The notes under the pieces: model-generated
Told to the model about the DNA's origin: nothing
The model's input: only the letters and a program-made list of their open reading frames with translations
The model's database searches: none
Part shown: positions 16,927 through 25,740 of the stretch, in pieces
Numbering within the stretch: the first letter of the stretch is position 1
Layout of the letters: every line of letters begins with the position of its first letter
Source: Natrinema ejinorense
GTDB lineage: Archaea; Halobacteriota; Halobacteria; Halobacteriales; Natrialbaceae
Reading direction: 5' to 3'
Length of the DNA stretch: 64,000 bases
Assembly (NCBI RefSeq): GCF_002494345.1
Contig: NZ_NXNI01000001.1
Location: 3,534,001 to 3,598,000 of the forward strand
Made by a program: the position numbers and the translations under genes

Positions 16927-17795
16927 GTCAGAGCGAACCACCGGGAGGCATCTTCGGCCTCTCGTACGACGGCGAGACTAGCATCTTCGAAACACTGAAA
17001 CTCGTCAGCACCGCGATGATCGTCCTCGTCGGTGTCTGGCCGATCTACTGGATCACCCAGCTCGCGTTCACCGATTACAACACCGTCGAAGACGCCGTCA
17101 CCTACTTCCCCACACCCGACATCTTCTCGCTGGGCAACTTCGTCGTCCTGACCCAGCCGAGGATGTACACCTACATCTTCAATACGGTCGTGGTGGCCAT
17201 CGGCACCATCGTCACGGTCGTCATCGTCTCGCTGGTCGCCGGGTACGGTCTCGCGCGCCTCGAGTTCCCACAGAAGGAGAACTTCGCGCGGATCCTCCTG
17301 ATCGGCTACCTCTTCAGTCCGATCGTCATCGGCATCCCGCTCTACCAGATCTGGCGGAGCATCGGGCTACTCGGTACCCGCATCGGGCTCATCATCGCTC
17401 TGTCGGCCATCTCGATGCCCTTCGCGGTGTGGCTGATGTGGAAGTACATCATGACGATCCCGGAGGCCCACGAGGAGGCGGCGTGGGTCGACGGCGCCTC
17501 GCGGTGGCGGGGCTTTCGCGACGTCGTCGTTCCCCAGTGTCGACCGGCGATCATCGCTGCGGCCCTGTTCGCCTTCGCACTCGCCTGGAACGACTTCACG
17601 TTCGCGCAGATCCTCCTGCCCCAGACCGACACCACGACGTTCGCTCCCGGTATCCTCCGGGCGATGGGGCAGACCCAGTTCCTGCCGGACGCCTACCTGA
17701 TGGCGATCTCGCTCGCCATGACGCTGCCACCGCTGCTGTTCGCCTACTTCATGCAGAGCTACCTGCTGAAGGGGTTCCAGGTCAGAGCCCTCTAG
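16923..17795 (+). CDS. ABC transporter permease (MalG/UgpE-like)
   Basis: A 290-residue six-TM permease of the CUT1 type. The EAA loop reads EEAAWVDGASRWRGFRDVV. It overlaps the upstream permease by 4 bases, so the pair is translationally coupled, as expected for a heterodimeric channel. The C-terminus ends shortly after the last membrane helix. The ATPase follows after 45 bases. Confidence 0.94.
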   Translation: MSQSEPPGGIFGLSYDGETSIFETLKLVSTAMIVLVGVWPIYWITQLAFTDYNTVEDAVTYFPTPDIFSLGNFVVLTQPRMYTYIFNTVVVAIGTIVTVVIVSLVAGYGLARLEFPQKENFARILLIGYLFSPIVIGIPLYQIWRSIGLLGTRIGLIIALSAISMPFAVWLMWKYIMTIPEAHEEAAWVDGASRWRGFRDVVVPQCRPAIIAAALFAFALAWNDFTFAQILLPQTDTTTFAPGILRAMGQTQFLPDAYLMAISLAMTLPPLLFAYFMQSYLLKGFQVRAL

Positions 17796-17840
17796 TGCGG
17801 GCACCACATTTACAACCAATACCACGAGACATACTAACAT

Positions 17841-18926
17841 ATGCCAGACATCGAAATTCAGAACCTGACGAAAGTGTACGAAGAATCGGGTGATCGAATC
17901 GTCGCAGTGGACGACGTCGACCTGACCATCGAGGACGGCGAATTCGTGACGCTGGTCGGTCCCTCCGGGTGTGGGAAGACCACGACGTTGCGCTGTGTCG
18001 CAGGGCTGAACAAGCCGACCAGCGGCACGATCAGGTTCGGTGATCGGGACGTGACGGACAAGCCGGTCCAGGAGCGCAACATCGCGTTGCTCTTCCAGGA
18101 CATCGCGCTGTACCCGCACATGAGCGTACAAGAGAACATGGCCTACGGTCTCAAGATCACGGGTTTCTCGCGGGAAGAGCGCATGGCTCGCGTCCGGGAG
18201 GCCGCGGAGTTGCTCCAGATCACCGACCAACTCGAGAAGATGCCCGCGGATCTCTCGGGCGGCCAACAACAGCGCGTCGCGCTCGGCCGGTCGCTCGTGC
18301 GCGATCCGGAAGTCTTCCTGTTCGACGAACCCATGTCGGACCTGGACGCCAAGCTCAAGGCCGAGTTGCGGCCGGTCGTCGAGAAGGTGACCGACGAGAT
18401 CGGCTGCCCGACGCTGTACGTAACCCACGATCAGGAAGAGGCGATGACGATGTCCGACCGCGTTGCGGTCATCAACGACGGCCGACTCGAGCAGGTCGCC
18501 CCGCCGAAGGAGGTCTACGACGAACCGAGTTCGCAGTTCGTCAGCCAGTTCATCGGCCAGCCGTCGACCCAGTTCTTCGATGGCACCGTCAGGGCCGTCA
18601 ACGGGACCGCAGAACTGGTCGTCGGCAACTACGAGTACGACCTCGCCCGCGAGGGTCTCGAAGGATGGACCGGCGACGACGTCCGCGTCGGGCTGCGCCC
18701 GCAGTACATCGCCGTCAGCGACGACCCTGAGACCGGCATTCCAGCGACGCACCTGCTGGACGAGCCCTTGGGCGATGCGACGCACAGCTTCTTCGAGACG
18801 GAGTTCGGCGAGATCGTCGTCGTCACCGATCCCGACTTCGAGGGCGGCGGCGAGGAGTACGGGCTCGTCTTCCAGTCCGAGTCCATCCAGCTATTCGACG
18901 CCGACTCGGGCGTTCGGATCGCCTGA
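17841..18926 (+). CDS. ABC transporter ATP-binding protein (MalK/UgpC type)
   Basis: A 361-residue ATPase energising the transporter. Walker A GPSGCGKTT is at 40-48, the Q-loop in LLFQDIALYP, the LSGGQQQR signature at 138-145, Walker B VFLFDEP at 158-164 and the H-loop in YVTHDQEEA. Residues after about 240 form the C-terminal TOBE/OB regulatory domain that marks CUT1 ATPases. It completes a four-gene importer, with no fused or adjacent regulator gene. Confidence 0.95.
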   Translation: MPDIEIQNLTKVYEESGDRIVAVDDVDLTIEDGEFVTLVGPSGCGKTTTLRCVAGLNKPTSGTIRFGDRDVTDKPVQERNIALLFQDIALYPHMSVQENMAYGLKITGFSREERMARVREAAELLQITDQLEKMPADLSGGQQQRVALGRSLVRDPEVFLFDEPMSDLDAKLKAELRPVVEKVTDEIGCPTLYVTHDQEEAMTMSDRVAVINDGRLEQVAPPKEVYDEPSSQFVSQFIGQPSTQFFDGTVRAVNGTAELVVGNYEYDLAREGLEGWTGDDVRVGLRPQYIAVSDDPETGIPATHLLDEPLGDATHSFFETEFGEIVVVTDPDFEGGGEEYGLVFQSESIQLFDADSGVRIA

Positions 18927-18953
18927 GGCGGTCGCCGTGTCGCCTCGGAGCGG

Positions 18954-19529
18954 TCAGTTCTCTCGTGTTTCGTCCGCTCGAGCGGCTGCACTCGTATCAA
19001 CGTCCGCTGAGGCCGCCGCGTCGCCATCCGTCGGTGCCGTCGACTGAACGACGACCGTCCCGGCCGCGTGGTCGCCGATGCGACGGCCGTCGGTCACCAG
19101 CGCCGCCACGAGGCCGATCACGACCGGCGGGACGCCGAGCAGATCGACGTATCGAAGGAGGTTCCGCACGGCACTGGCGCGGTAGGTACACGGGCGGCCG
19201 TCCGCCATGACGACCAACAGGCCGCGGTTGACTTTCCCCGGCGTTCGGCCGTAGCGCCACTCGAGAACGAACGAGTAACTGGCGTAAATCGGCGCGAGGA
19301 CGACCAGCGACAGGAGGATCGCGTACCCGCCGAGGGCCTCGTACGGCCCGCTAAACACCACGCTGAAACCGTAGATCAACGGGAGTTCGATCAAAACGTA
19401 GCAGACGAACAGGTCGATCGCCGCCGCACCGCCGCGGGCGAGCAGTACGTCGAGGTCGTCCGCGGTCTCCAGTACCGGCGCCGGTTGCCGCTGGGTCGGC
19501 AGGAACCCGTCCAGTTTCCAGTCGATCAC
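18954..19529 (-). CDS. RDD-family membrane protein
   Basis: A 191-residue protein with about three to four hydrophobic segments and the RDD-domain features: an early Arg/Asp region (LLARGGAAAIDLFVCYVLI), a central YGRTPGKVNRGLLVV loop and a C-terminal GDHAAGTVVV. The family's role is uncertain; some members have been linked to ion or solute transport. It converges on the ABC ATPase with 27 bases between. It lies downstream of, and on the same strand as, the small membrane protein at 19615-19896. Confidence 0.82.
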   Translation of the reverse strand: MIDWKLDGFLPTQRQPAPVLETADDLDVLLARGGAAAIDLFVCYVLIELPLIYGFSVVFSGPYEALGGYAILLSLVVLAPIYASYSFVLEWRYGRTPGKVNRGLLVVMADGRPCTYRASAVRNLLRYVDLLGVPPVVIGLVAALVTDGRRIGDHAAGTVVVQSTAPTDGDAAASADVDTSAAARADETREN

Positions 19530-19614
19530 GGTGCCGTCGCCCCGCCGTTCATGAGGGAATCATTCGGCAGAGTGTACAAAATACCTGCCCCTCGATCGGC
19601 GCCGGGCGTCGTGG

Positions 19615-19896
19615 TCACTCCATGCTGACGTCCGTACGGAGCGTCGCGAGGAAGTAGATCAACAGGAGGAGGGTGATCCCGGCGAACACCTGTGTGTCGA
19701 TCGATAGGTATCCGTCCACGCGGAACAGCAAGACGCTGGTAACGGCTAGCACGAGAATAGCGCTGGCGGTTCGCCACCGTTCTCGAACCTTCTCGACGGT
19801 TACCGCTATCGGGGACTTCTCCACCGCGTCCGACGCCTCGCGAATGTTTTCCAGGCCGCCGCCTTCCGACCCTCGGCTAGTCGTATCGCTGCTCAT
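19615..19896 (-). CDS. Small two-TM membrane protein, unknown function
   Basis: A 93-residue protein with a charged N-terminal half (about 1-42) and two hydrophobic helices, ASAILVLAVTSVLLF and FAGITLLLLIYFLATL, near the C-terminus. An A/T-rich box about 30 bases before the ATG supports a leaderless start. I do not recognise the family. It may be co-transcribed with the RDD protein. Confidence 0.7.
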   Translation of the reverse strand: MSSDTTSRGSEGGGLENIREASDAVEKSPIAVTVEKVRERWRTASAILVLAVTSVLLFRVDGYLSIDTQVFAGITLLLLIYFLATLRTDVSME

Positions 19897-20021
19897 ATGT
19901 AACGGTTGTTCCCGCGTAGGCGTAAATAGCTACGGGTGCCGGGAACCGAGCAGCGAGGCCGCCCGAAACCGACCGTCCCGCACACGAAATACGAAACGGA
20001 CGCCTCGCGCCCGCCCTCGGA

Positions 20022-21281
20022 CTACTCGTCTAAGGCGTCGATGCGAAGGTCCTCGTCGAACCGGAGCGCGTCCTCGACTTCGGTTTCGTCGACGTCGTCG
20101 AACGCCCAGCGCGCGATCGACCGGCGGTGGACCTCGTCGGCCCCGTCGACGATCCGGAACGCGCGCACGTTCTCGTAGAAGTGAGCCAGCGGCAGGTCCT
20201 TCCCGATGCCGTTACCGCCACAACACTGGACTGCGAGGTCGATGGCGTCGTTGGTGATGTTCGCGGTGTACATCTTCGCCATCGCGACCTCGATTCGGGC
20301 GTCGCCGCGATCGAGTTCGCGGGCCGCGTGCCGGACCATCGTTCGGGCCGCGTGCAGGCGCGTCTCGGCGTCGGCGATGCGGTGGCGCAGCGCCTGTTTG
20401 TCCTCGAGGGCCGAGCCGAACCCCTCGCGCTCGCTGAGGTAGGCTTTCGCGATCTCGAGGGAGCGTTGGGCCATCCCGGAGTAGCGCATACAGTGGGTCA
20501 GCCGGCCGCCGCCGAGTCGCATCTGGGCGATCTGGAACCCCTGTCCTTCTTCGCCGATGGTGTTCTCGACGGGGACGCGGACGTTGTCGTACTTGACCTC
20601 CGCGTGGCCGCCCGCCCGTTCGACGGGGCCGTGGTCGCCCATGTGGTCGATGTTTCGCACGACGTTGACGCCGTCCGCCTCCCGCGGGACGAGGATGATC
20701 GAGGTCCCCTCGTAGGGGTGGGCGTCCAGATCGGTTCGGGCCATCACCAGGTAGAAGTCGGCGTCCAGCCCGTCGGAGGTCCACCACTTGTGGCCGTTGA
20801 TGACCCACTCGTCGCCGTCCTTGACGGCCGTGGTCTGGAGCATCTTCGGATCGGAGCCGCCGCCCTGCATCGGCTCGGTCATCGAGAACGCCGAGGAGAT
20901 CTCGCCCTGGACGAGCGGGCGCAGCCACTCCTCTTTCTGTTCGTCGGTGCCGACCATCTCCAGCGTGTGCATGTTCCCTTCCTGGGGCGCGTTCGCGCGG
21001 ATCGACAGCGCGCCGATGAGGGAGCGCCCGACCTGTTCGAAGGACGGCAGCATATCGCTGAAGTCCAGTCCCTGACCGCCGTACTCCTCGGGGACCTGCG
21101 GCGCGAACAGGTCGCGATCCTTGGCCTGCTCCCAGAGGTCCTCGATCTCGTCGTTCGAGATCTGCTCGCCCGTCCTGAGCGCTTCCCGTTCCCGCGGGAT
21201 CACGACCTCGTCCATAAACGCCTCTACGCGGCCCGCAACGTCCTTCGCTTTCTCGGAGTCGTGGTACTCCATATCATCCAT
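20022..21281 (-). CDS. Acyl-CoA dehydrogenase (ACAD10/11-like)
   Basis: A 419-residue FAD-dependent dehydrogenase. It has an N-terminal helical domain, a middle domain with AFSMTEPMQGGGSDP and HKWWTSDG, and a C-terminal domain ending in FRIVDGADEVHRRS. The DG-DEVH ending instead of EGT-EIQ groups it with the ACAD10/11 branch, which handles long or hydroxylated acyl-CoAs in known cases. The start MDDMEYHDS at 21281 fits a TATA-like box 24 to 28 bases upstream (about 21305-21309), so the longer frame to 21359 is not used. A thiolase gene lies just upstream on the same strand. Confidence 0.91.
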   Translation of the reverse strand: MDDMEYHDSEKAKDVAGRVEAFMDEVVIPREREALRTGEQISNDEIEDLWEQAKDRDLFAPQVPEEYGGQGLDFSDMLPSFEQVGRSLIGALSIRANAPQEGNMHTLEMVGTDEQKEEWLRPLVQGEISSAFSMTEPMQGGGSDPKMLQTTAVKDGDEWVINGHKWWTSDGLDADFYLVMARTDLDAHPYEGTSIILVPREADGVNVVRNIDHMGDHGPVERAGGHAEVKYDNVRVPVENTIGEEGQGFQIAQMRLGGGRLTHCMRYSGMAQRSLEIAKAYLSEREGFGSALEDKQALRHRIADAETRLHAARTMVRHAARELDRGDARIEVAMAKMYTANITNDAIDLAVQCCGGNGIGKDLPLAHFYENVRAFRIVDGADEVHRRSIARWAFDDVDETEVEDALRFDEDLRIDALDE

Positions 21282-21410
21282 GACAGGATACAGCATTGTA
21301 AAGCTATAGGTAACGGATCGCATACATTGGCAACCGACAGGGGCGGCTAGCGCTATCAACTCGAGACCGCGTCGGTCTCCGTCGCTCCCCGAATCGCGTC
21401 CGAACCCGCC

Positions 21411-22559
21411 TCAAACTCGCTCGAGGATCGTCGCGACGCCCTGCCCGAAGCCGATACACATCGTCGACAAGGCGGTGTCCTGGCCGGTACGCTCGAGTTC
21501 GTGGACCAACTTCGTCAGGAGCATCGCCCCGGTCGCGCCCAGCGGGTGGCCGTGGGCGATCGCGCCGCCGTTGACGTTGACGTCCTCCCAGGACGCGCCG
21601 GTCTCCTCGAGCCAGGCCCCGACGACCGCGGCGAACGCCTCGTTGACCTCGAAGAGGTCGATGTCGCCGACGGTCATGTCGGCCTTCTCGAGGACGTTTT
21701 CGGTCGCCGGGATCGGGCCTTTCAACATCGTAATCGGGTCGACGCCGACGACCTCGGTCTGGCGGATCCGGGCCATCGGCTCCCAGCCGTGTTTTTCGGC
21801 CGCTTCTTCGCTCGCGATCAGCAGCGCACAGGAGCCGTCGACGATTCCCGACGAGTTGCCGGGGTGGTGGAACCCGTTGCCCGCCTCGCGGAACGACAGC
21901 GGCAGTTCGGAGAGCGTCTCCACGTCGGTGCCGGGACGGGGGTGTTCGTCCTGCTCGACGACGACTTTCTCGCCGTCGAGTTCGGTCTCGACCGGCGTGA
22001 TCTGGTCGGCGTAGCGGCCCTCGTCCCAGGCCTCCTTCCAGCGGCGCTGGGAGTCGACGGCGATCTCGTCGAGTTCGGTGCGTGTGAGGCCGTACTCCTC
22101 GGCGATCCGTTCGGCCCCTTCGCCCTGCGTCGTCAGCTCGTCGAAGTACTCGAAGTACGTGTCGGTCGGTTTGTCGCCGTCCGATCCCATCGGCACGCGG
22201 GTCATGTGCTCGACGCCGCCCGCGATGAGCACGTCGTGCTGGCCGGCCATGACGTTCGCGGCGGCGAAGTTGGCCGCCTGCTGGCCCGAGCCGCACATTC
22301 GGTTGAGCTGGACGCCCGGAACGATATCGCCCCAGCCGGCGACCATCGGTGCGAGTCGCCCGATGTTCAGTCCCTGTTCGTCGACCGGCGTGACACAGCC
22401 GTAGATGACGTCTTCGATCGTCTCCGGCTCGAACCCGTTGCGCTCGCGCAAGGCCTCGAGGGGCTCTGCGGCCAGATCCTGTGGGTGCGTGTCCCTGAAC
22501 GAGCCGTCGCGTTTCCCGAAGGGCGTCCGGACGGCATCGACGATGACTGCGGAGTTCAT
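21411..22559 (-). CDS. Acetyl-CoA C-acyltransferase (3-ketoacyl-CoA thiolase)
   Basis: A 382-residue degradative thiolase that cleaves 3-ketoacyl-CoA with CoA. Both catalytic cysteines are present: Cys89 in LNRMCGSGQQAAN and the C-terminal Cys in STMCIGFGQG. The His of NGGAIAHGHPLGATGA is also present. This contrasts with the thiolase-like protein at 5557-6705, where these residues are changed. The start MNSAVIVDAVRTPFG at 22559 is the usual thiolase N-terminus; 15 extra upstream codons are rejected. It is followed by an acyl-CoA dehydrogenase, so the pair can catalyse the first and last steps of beta-oxidation. Confidence 0.95.
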   Translation of the reverse strand: MNSAVIVDAVRTPFGKRDGSFRDTHPQDLAAEPLEALRERNGFEPETIEDVIYGCVTPVDEQGLNIGRLAPMVAGWGDIVPGVQLNRMCGSGQQAANFAAANVMAGQHDVLIAGGVEHMTRVPMGSDGDKPTDTYFEYFDELTTQGEGAERIAEEYGLTRTELDEIAVDSQRRWKEAWDEGRYADQITPVETELDGEKVVVEQDEHPRPGTDVETLSELPLSFREAGNGFHHPGNSSGIVDGSCALLIASEEAAEKHGWEPMARIRQTEVVGVDPITMLKGPIPATENVLEKADMTVGDIDLFEVNEAFAAVVGAWLEETGASWEDVNVNGGAIAHGHPLGATGAMLLTKLVHELERTGQDTALSTMCIGFGQGVATILERV

Positions 22560-22685
22560 GACGTGTCTTTGAGTATTTCTCCATTCCTCATAGATGTTGT
22601 GCATGTATTCGTGATCGTCCGTACTGGACTCTTTCCGCCGCTATCGGGGTCTTCCTCCGCCGTGGACCCTGCTATCAGTCCACAA

Positions 22686-22693
22686 TAATTAAG
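22686..22693 (+). promoter_or_regulatory. TATA-like box for SDR at 22721
   Basis: TAATTAAG within an AT-rich patch, centred about 31 bases before the ATG at 22721. It indicates a leaderless or nearly leaderless mRNA. Confidence 0.55.
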
Positions 22694-22720
22694 TCAAATA
22701 ACGAAGTAGTCAATCGAGCA

Positions 22721-23506
22721 ATGGACCTTGGCATTCAGGACAGGACCGCGGTCGTCACTGGCGGTGCGGGACGGATCGGAAGCGCCGACTGCCGGCTCCT
22801 CGCCGGGGAGGGCGCGAACGTCGTCGTCCTCGACGTCGATGCCGACGGCGCGGCGGAGACCGCCGCGGAAATCAACGCGACGGCCGATAGCGGCGAGGCG
22901 ATGGCCCTCGAGTGTGACCTCACGGACCGCGAGGACGTCGCCGACTCGATGGCCGAGGTTCGGGACGCCTTCGGCGGCGTGGACATCCTCGTCAACAACG
23001 CGGCGATGGTCGATGCCCGCTCGCGCATCGGCGACTACGACGACGGGATCTGGGACCGGGACATCGAGATCAATCTGACCGGCACCTACAACATCAGCAC
23101 GGAACTGTTCCCGCGGATGTGCGAACGCGGCTGGGGACGGATCGTCAACATGTCTTCGATGGCCGGCTGGTACGGCGGTTTCGGCCAACTCTCCTATTCG
23201 GCGACGAAAGCCGCTATGATCGGCGTCGGTCGGACGATGGCCCTCGAGGGTGCCCAGTCGGGTGTCACGTCGAATATCATCGCGCCGAACATCGTCGTCG
23301 GGGACTGGGCGGACATGAACCCCGACGAACTCCGGGAGAACGTCGACGAGTACTTCGCTCGCATCGCCGAGGCCACCCCGATGCGTCACCTCGGCACGGA
23401 GGAAGACGTGGCCAACATGGTCACCTACCTCTGCTCGGAGCAGGCGTCCTACGTCACCGGGCAGGTTATCGGTGTCACGGGTGGGATCGACCTCTTTAGC
23501 TTTTGA
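22721..23506 (+). CDS. SDR-family oxidoreductase
   Basis: A 261-residue classical short-chain dehydrogenase. The cofactor motif TGGAGRIG is at 13-20, NNAA at 92-95, and the catalytic Ser146, Tyr159 and Lys163 lie in QLSYSATK. The Asp-rich VVLDVDADG strand end suggests NAD preference. It is divergent from the thiolase/acyl-CoA dehydrogenase pair. Its last 11 bases overlap the 3' end of the convergent DUF2071 gene. It probably works on a hydroxyacyl-CoA or similar alcohol. Confidence 0.9.
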   Translation: MDLGIQDRTAVVTGGAGRIGSADCRLLAGEGANVVVLDVDADGAAETAAEINATADSGEAMALECDLTDREDVADSMAEVRDAFGGVDILVNNAAMVDARSRIGDYDDGIWDRDIEINLTGTYNISTELFPRMCERGWGRIVNMSSMAGWYGGFGQLSYSATKAAMIGVGRTMALEGAQSGVTSNIIAPNIVVGDWADMNPDELRENVDEYFARIAEATPMRHLGTEEDVANMVTYLCSEQASYVTGQVIGVTGGIDLFSF

Positions 23507-24233
23507 GGGGCGCGCAGGGACTCGAGTCAGCCAGCCGTGTCTCACTCACGGTTGCGCTCCGTGCGGCGACCACGTCGAGACCCGGGCTGTAGTAGTAGAC
23601 GGGGTCGGGGTCCGGCTCCGCGAAGCCGTGTGCCGCCAACAGCGTGTTCGTCTCGATCTCGGCGGCGGCCGGGTACAGCGTCCAGGGGTCGTGGTCGACG
23701 TCCGTGTATCGGATCGATCCGTCCTGGGCCTGCGTGTAGAACCGATAGCGCTCGACGAGGAAGTTCCCGAACGGATCGTCGGGTGCCGAGAACGGCTCCC
23801 CGGTCGGCCAGTACGTTCCCTCGTAGTGAACGGGCCGTGCGCCCGGATGGCGACGGCGACTGCTGAATCGGACCCGACCGTCCGCCCACTCCAGCGAGAT
23901 ACGCGCGTAGTAGTACGGCAGGTGGTGGAAAACGCGGGCTCCGAGAACGCTCGCGATACCCTGTGCGTCGAGGCTAAAGAAGTAGACGCTGGGGACGCCG
24001 TCGCGAGTGACGTACGTTCTGAGGTTGAGTTCGGGCAGCCGGATGCCCAGCGGTTCGGGAAGCCCCTTCGGCCGGACGGCGACGTTGGTGAACGGGACGA
24101 CCGAGAGCCACGCCGAGCCGTCGTACACGTCGGGGTCCAGTCCGTCGGGAAGGTGGGCGTCCATCACGGCCGGGTCGACCGGCCAGTTCTCGAACAAGAG
24201 ATGCCGCCACCCCATTTCCAGCGGGACAACCAT
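23496..24233 (-). CDS. DUF2071 (YqjF-like) protein
   Basis: A 245-residue protein of the DUF2071/YqjF family, which is distantly related to acetoacetate decarboxylase by fold. Visible family blocks are WRHLLFENWPVDPAVMDAHL near the N-terminus, LPELNLRTYV, SVYFFSLDAQG and a late VERYRFYTQ. The start at 24233 (MVVPLEMGW) follows a T-rich box about 30 bases upstream and is preferred to the longer open frame to 24629, which runs through non-coding DNA and a repeat. The function of the family is not established. The end overlaps the convergent SDR gene by 11 bases. Confidence 0.82.
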   Translation of the reverse strand: MVVPLEMGWRHLLFENWPVDPAVMDAHLPDGLDPDVYDGSAWLSVVPFTNVAVRPKGLPEPLGIRLPELNLRTYVTRDGVPSVYFFSLDAQGIASVLGARVFHHLPYYYARISLEWADGRVRFSSRRRHPGARPVHYEGTYWPTGEPFSAPDDPFGNFLVERYRFYTQAQDGSIRYTDVDHDPWTLYPAAAEIETNTLLAAHGFAEPDPDPVYYYSPGLDVVAARSATVSETRLADSSPCAPLKS

Positions 24234-24417
24234 AGAAACACTTCGGAATCCGTACAAAAACGCTTTCCGGTCGGATTCCGGTGCGATGCGTCTCGTGGAG
24301 ACCGACCTCCCGGTGAACACTCGTGTACTCCCGTCCTCAGTCCTGTTGCAGAACCGCCCGTTCGGGGCGGAGAACGCGGTGGGCGCTTCGAGAGGGGGTC
24401 CGATAGCCCTAACTCGT

Positions 24418-24497
24418 ACGGTTTGCTGTCCCGATGTCCCGGTGGGACCACAGGGCGGTCCCGGTCCCACCGGTACTGGCGGACAGGAGACCGTCTC
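24418..24497 (-). repeat. 80-base palindromic repeat abutting a stop codon (copy 1)
   Basis: Left arm CGGTTTGCTGTCC...CCGGTGGGACC; right arm GGTCCCACCGG...GGACAGGAGACCG. The arms are inverted repeats of each other. The last bases contain the TGA of the acyl-CoA dehydrogenase (complement of 24496-24498). It matches the reverse complement of 28781-28860 almost base for base. It may act as a hairpin transcription terminator or be a small mobile palindrome. Confidence 0.8.
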
Positions 24498-25716
24498 AGT
24501 CCACGATCCCCATCGTCTTCGCGATCGTGTTGAGCTGAATCTCGTCGGTGCCCTCGACGATCCGCAGGATCCGCGCCTGATGGACCAGATCCATGTAGGG
24601 GTGTTCCTCTGCCAGCCCGTTGGCTCCATGCACCTGCACGGCCGCGTCGGCGACCTCCCAGAGGACGTTCGTGGCGAACCACTTCAGCACGGACGAATCC
24701 ATCACCGTCCGCTCGTCTTGGGCCATCTTCCAGGCGAGTTTGAGCCCCGCCGCGTCGGCCGCGTAGGTCTTCGCCCGCCCCCGTGCGAGCTTCGCGGAGA
24801 CCTGCTGGAAGTTCCCGATCGTCCGCCCGAAGGCCTCGCGCTCGGTGACGTACTCGCCGGCGTCCTCGAGCAGGTACTCCGCGTATCCCACGGCTTCGGC
24901 TCCCAACTCGAGGCGGCCAAGCGAGAGGAACTCCATCGCGGCGTAGAAGGCCTCGTCGACCTCGCCGAGCACGCGATCCTCGGGGACTCGAACGTCATCG
25001 AGCACGATCTCGGCCTGCGTTCCCTCGGCACCGACGGCGTTGTTGTACGAGCCGAGTTCGTACTCCTCGCGCTCGAGGATAAAGCACGTAATACCGCCGT
25101 AGCGGCCGACCTCCTCCTGTGGGGTCGTCCGGGCGAACAGCTGGACGAAGTCGGCGTAGGGTGCGTTGGTGATCCACTGCTTGCGCCCGTTCAACACCCA
25201 TTCGTCGCCGTCTCGTTCCGCCGTCGTTTCCATGTTCGGCGAGTCCGACCCGTAGCCGGGCTCGGTCTGGGCGAACGCCGTCGACTTCTCCGCGCGGACG
25301 GTCGGCTCGAGGTACCGCTCTCGCTGCTCGCCCTCGGCCTGCAACAGGAGCGGTTTCGGCCCCTCCGGCCCGGCGAGAACGTAGCGCTCGAGGCCGCCGC
25401 CGTGGGATGCGAGGTGTTTCTTCGCCCGGTACCAGGTGACCGGCGAGACGCCCTCGCCGCCCGCGTCTTCGGGCAGGTTCATCGCGTAGAAGCCGCCCTC
25501 CGCGGATCGACGCCGTATTTCCTCGCGGGCCTCGAGCAGCTCGTCGGTCCAGCGGCCGTTCTCGTGGCGTCCTTTTCGGGGATTGGTGTACGTGTCGCCG
25601 AGTTCCTCGACGATCGGCTCGACTTCGCGCTCGATGAAGTCGTCCAGACTGTCGAGGATCAGTTCGGTCTCGTCGTCGGTGTCGAAACTCACGCCGCCTG
25701 TGGTGTTTGCTCCCAT
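24496..25716 (-). CDS. Acyl-CoA dehydrogenase
   Basis: A 406-residue FAD enzyme. The middle domain has AQTEPGYGSDSPNM and GRKQWITNAPYADFVQLFART. The C-terminal domain has REAFGRTIGNFQQ, QVHGANGL and RIVEGTDEIQ with the catalytic Glu. It resembles the truncated dehydrogenase at the left edge more than the one at 20022. It starts 24 bases after the acyl-CoA ligase stop, so it is in the same operon, and its stop codon lies within a palindromic repeat. The N-terminus is slightly extended with an acidic stretch, normal for haloarchaea. Confidence 0.93.
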   Translation of the reverse strand: MGANTTGGVSFDTDDETELILDSLDDFIEREVEPIVEELGDTYTNPRKGRHENGRWTDELLEAREEIRRRSAEGGFYAMNLPEDAGGEGVSPVTWYRAKKHLASHGGGLERYVLAGPEGPKPLLLQAEGEQRERYLEPTVRAEKSTAFAQTEPGYGSDSPNMETTAERDGDEWVLNGRKQWITNAPYADFVQLFARTTPQEEVGRYGGITCFILEREEYELGSYNNAVGAEGTQAEIVLDDVRVPEDRVLGEVDEAFYAAMEFLSLGRLELGAEAVGYAEYLLEDAGEYVTEREAFGRTIGNFQQVSAKLARGRAKTYAADAAGLKLAWKMAQDERTVMDSSVLKWFATNVLWEVADAAVQVHGANGLAEEHPYMDLVHQARILRIVEGTDEIQLNTIAKTMGIVD

Positions 25717-25740
25717 AGTGAAATCCGTCGGTGGAACCGC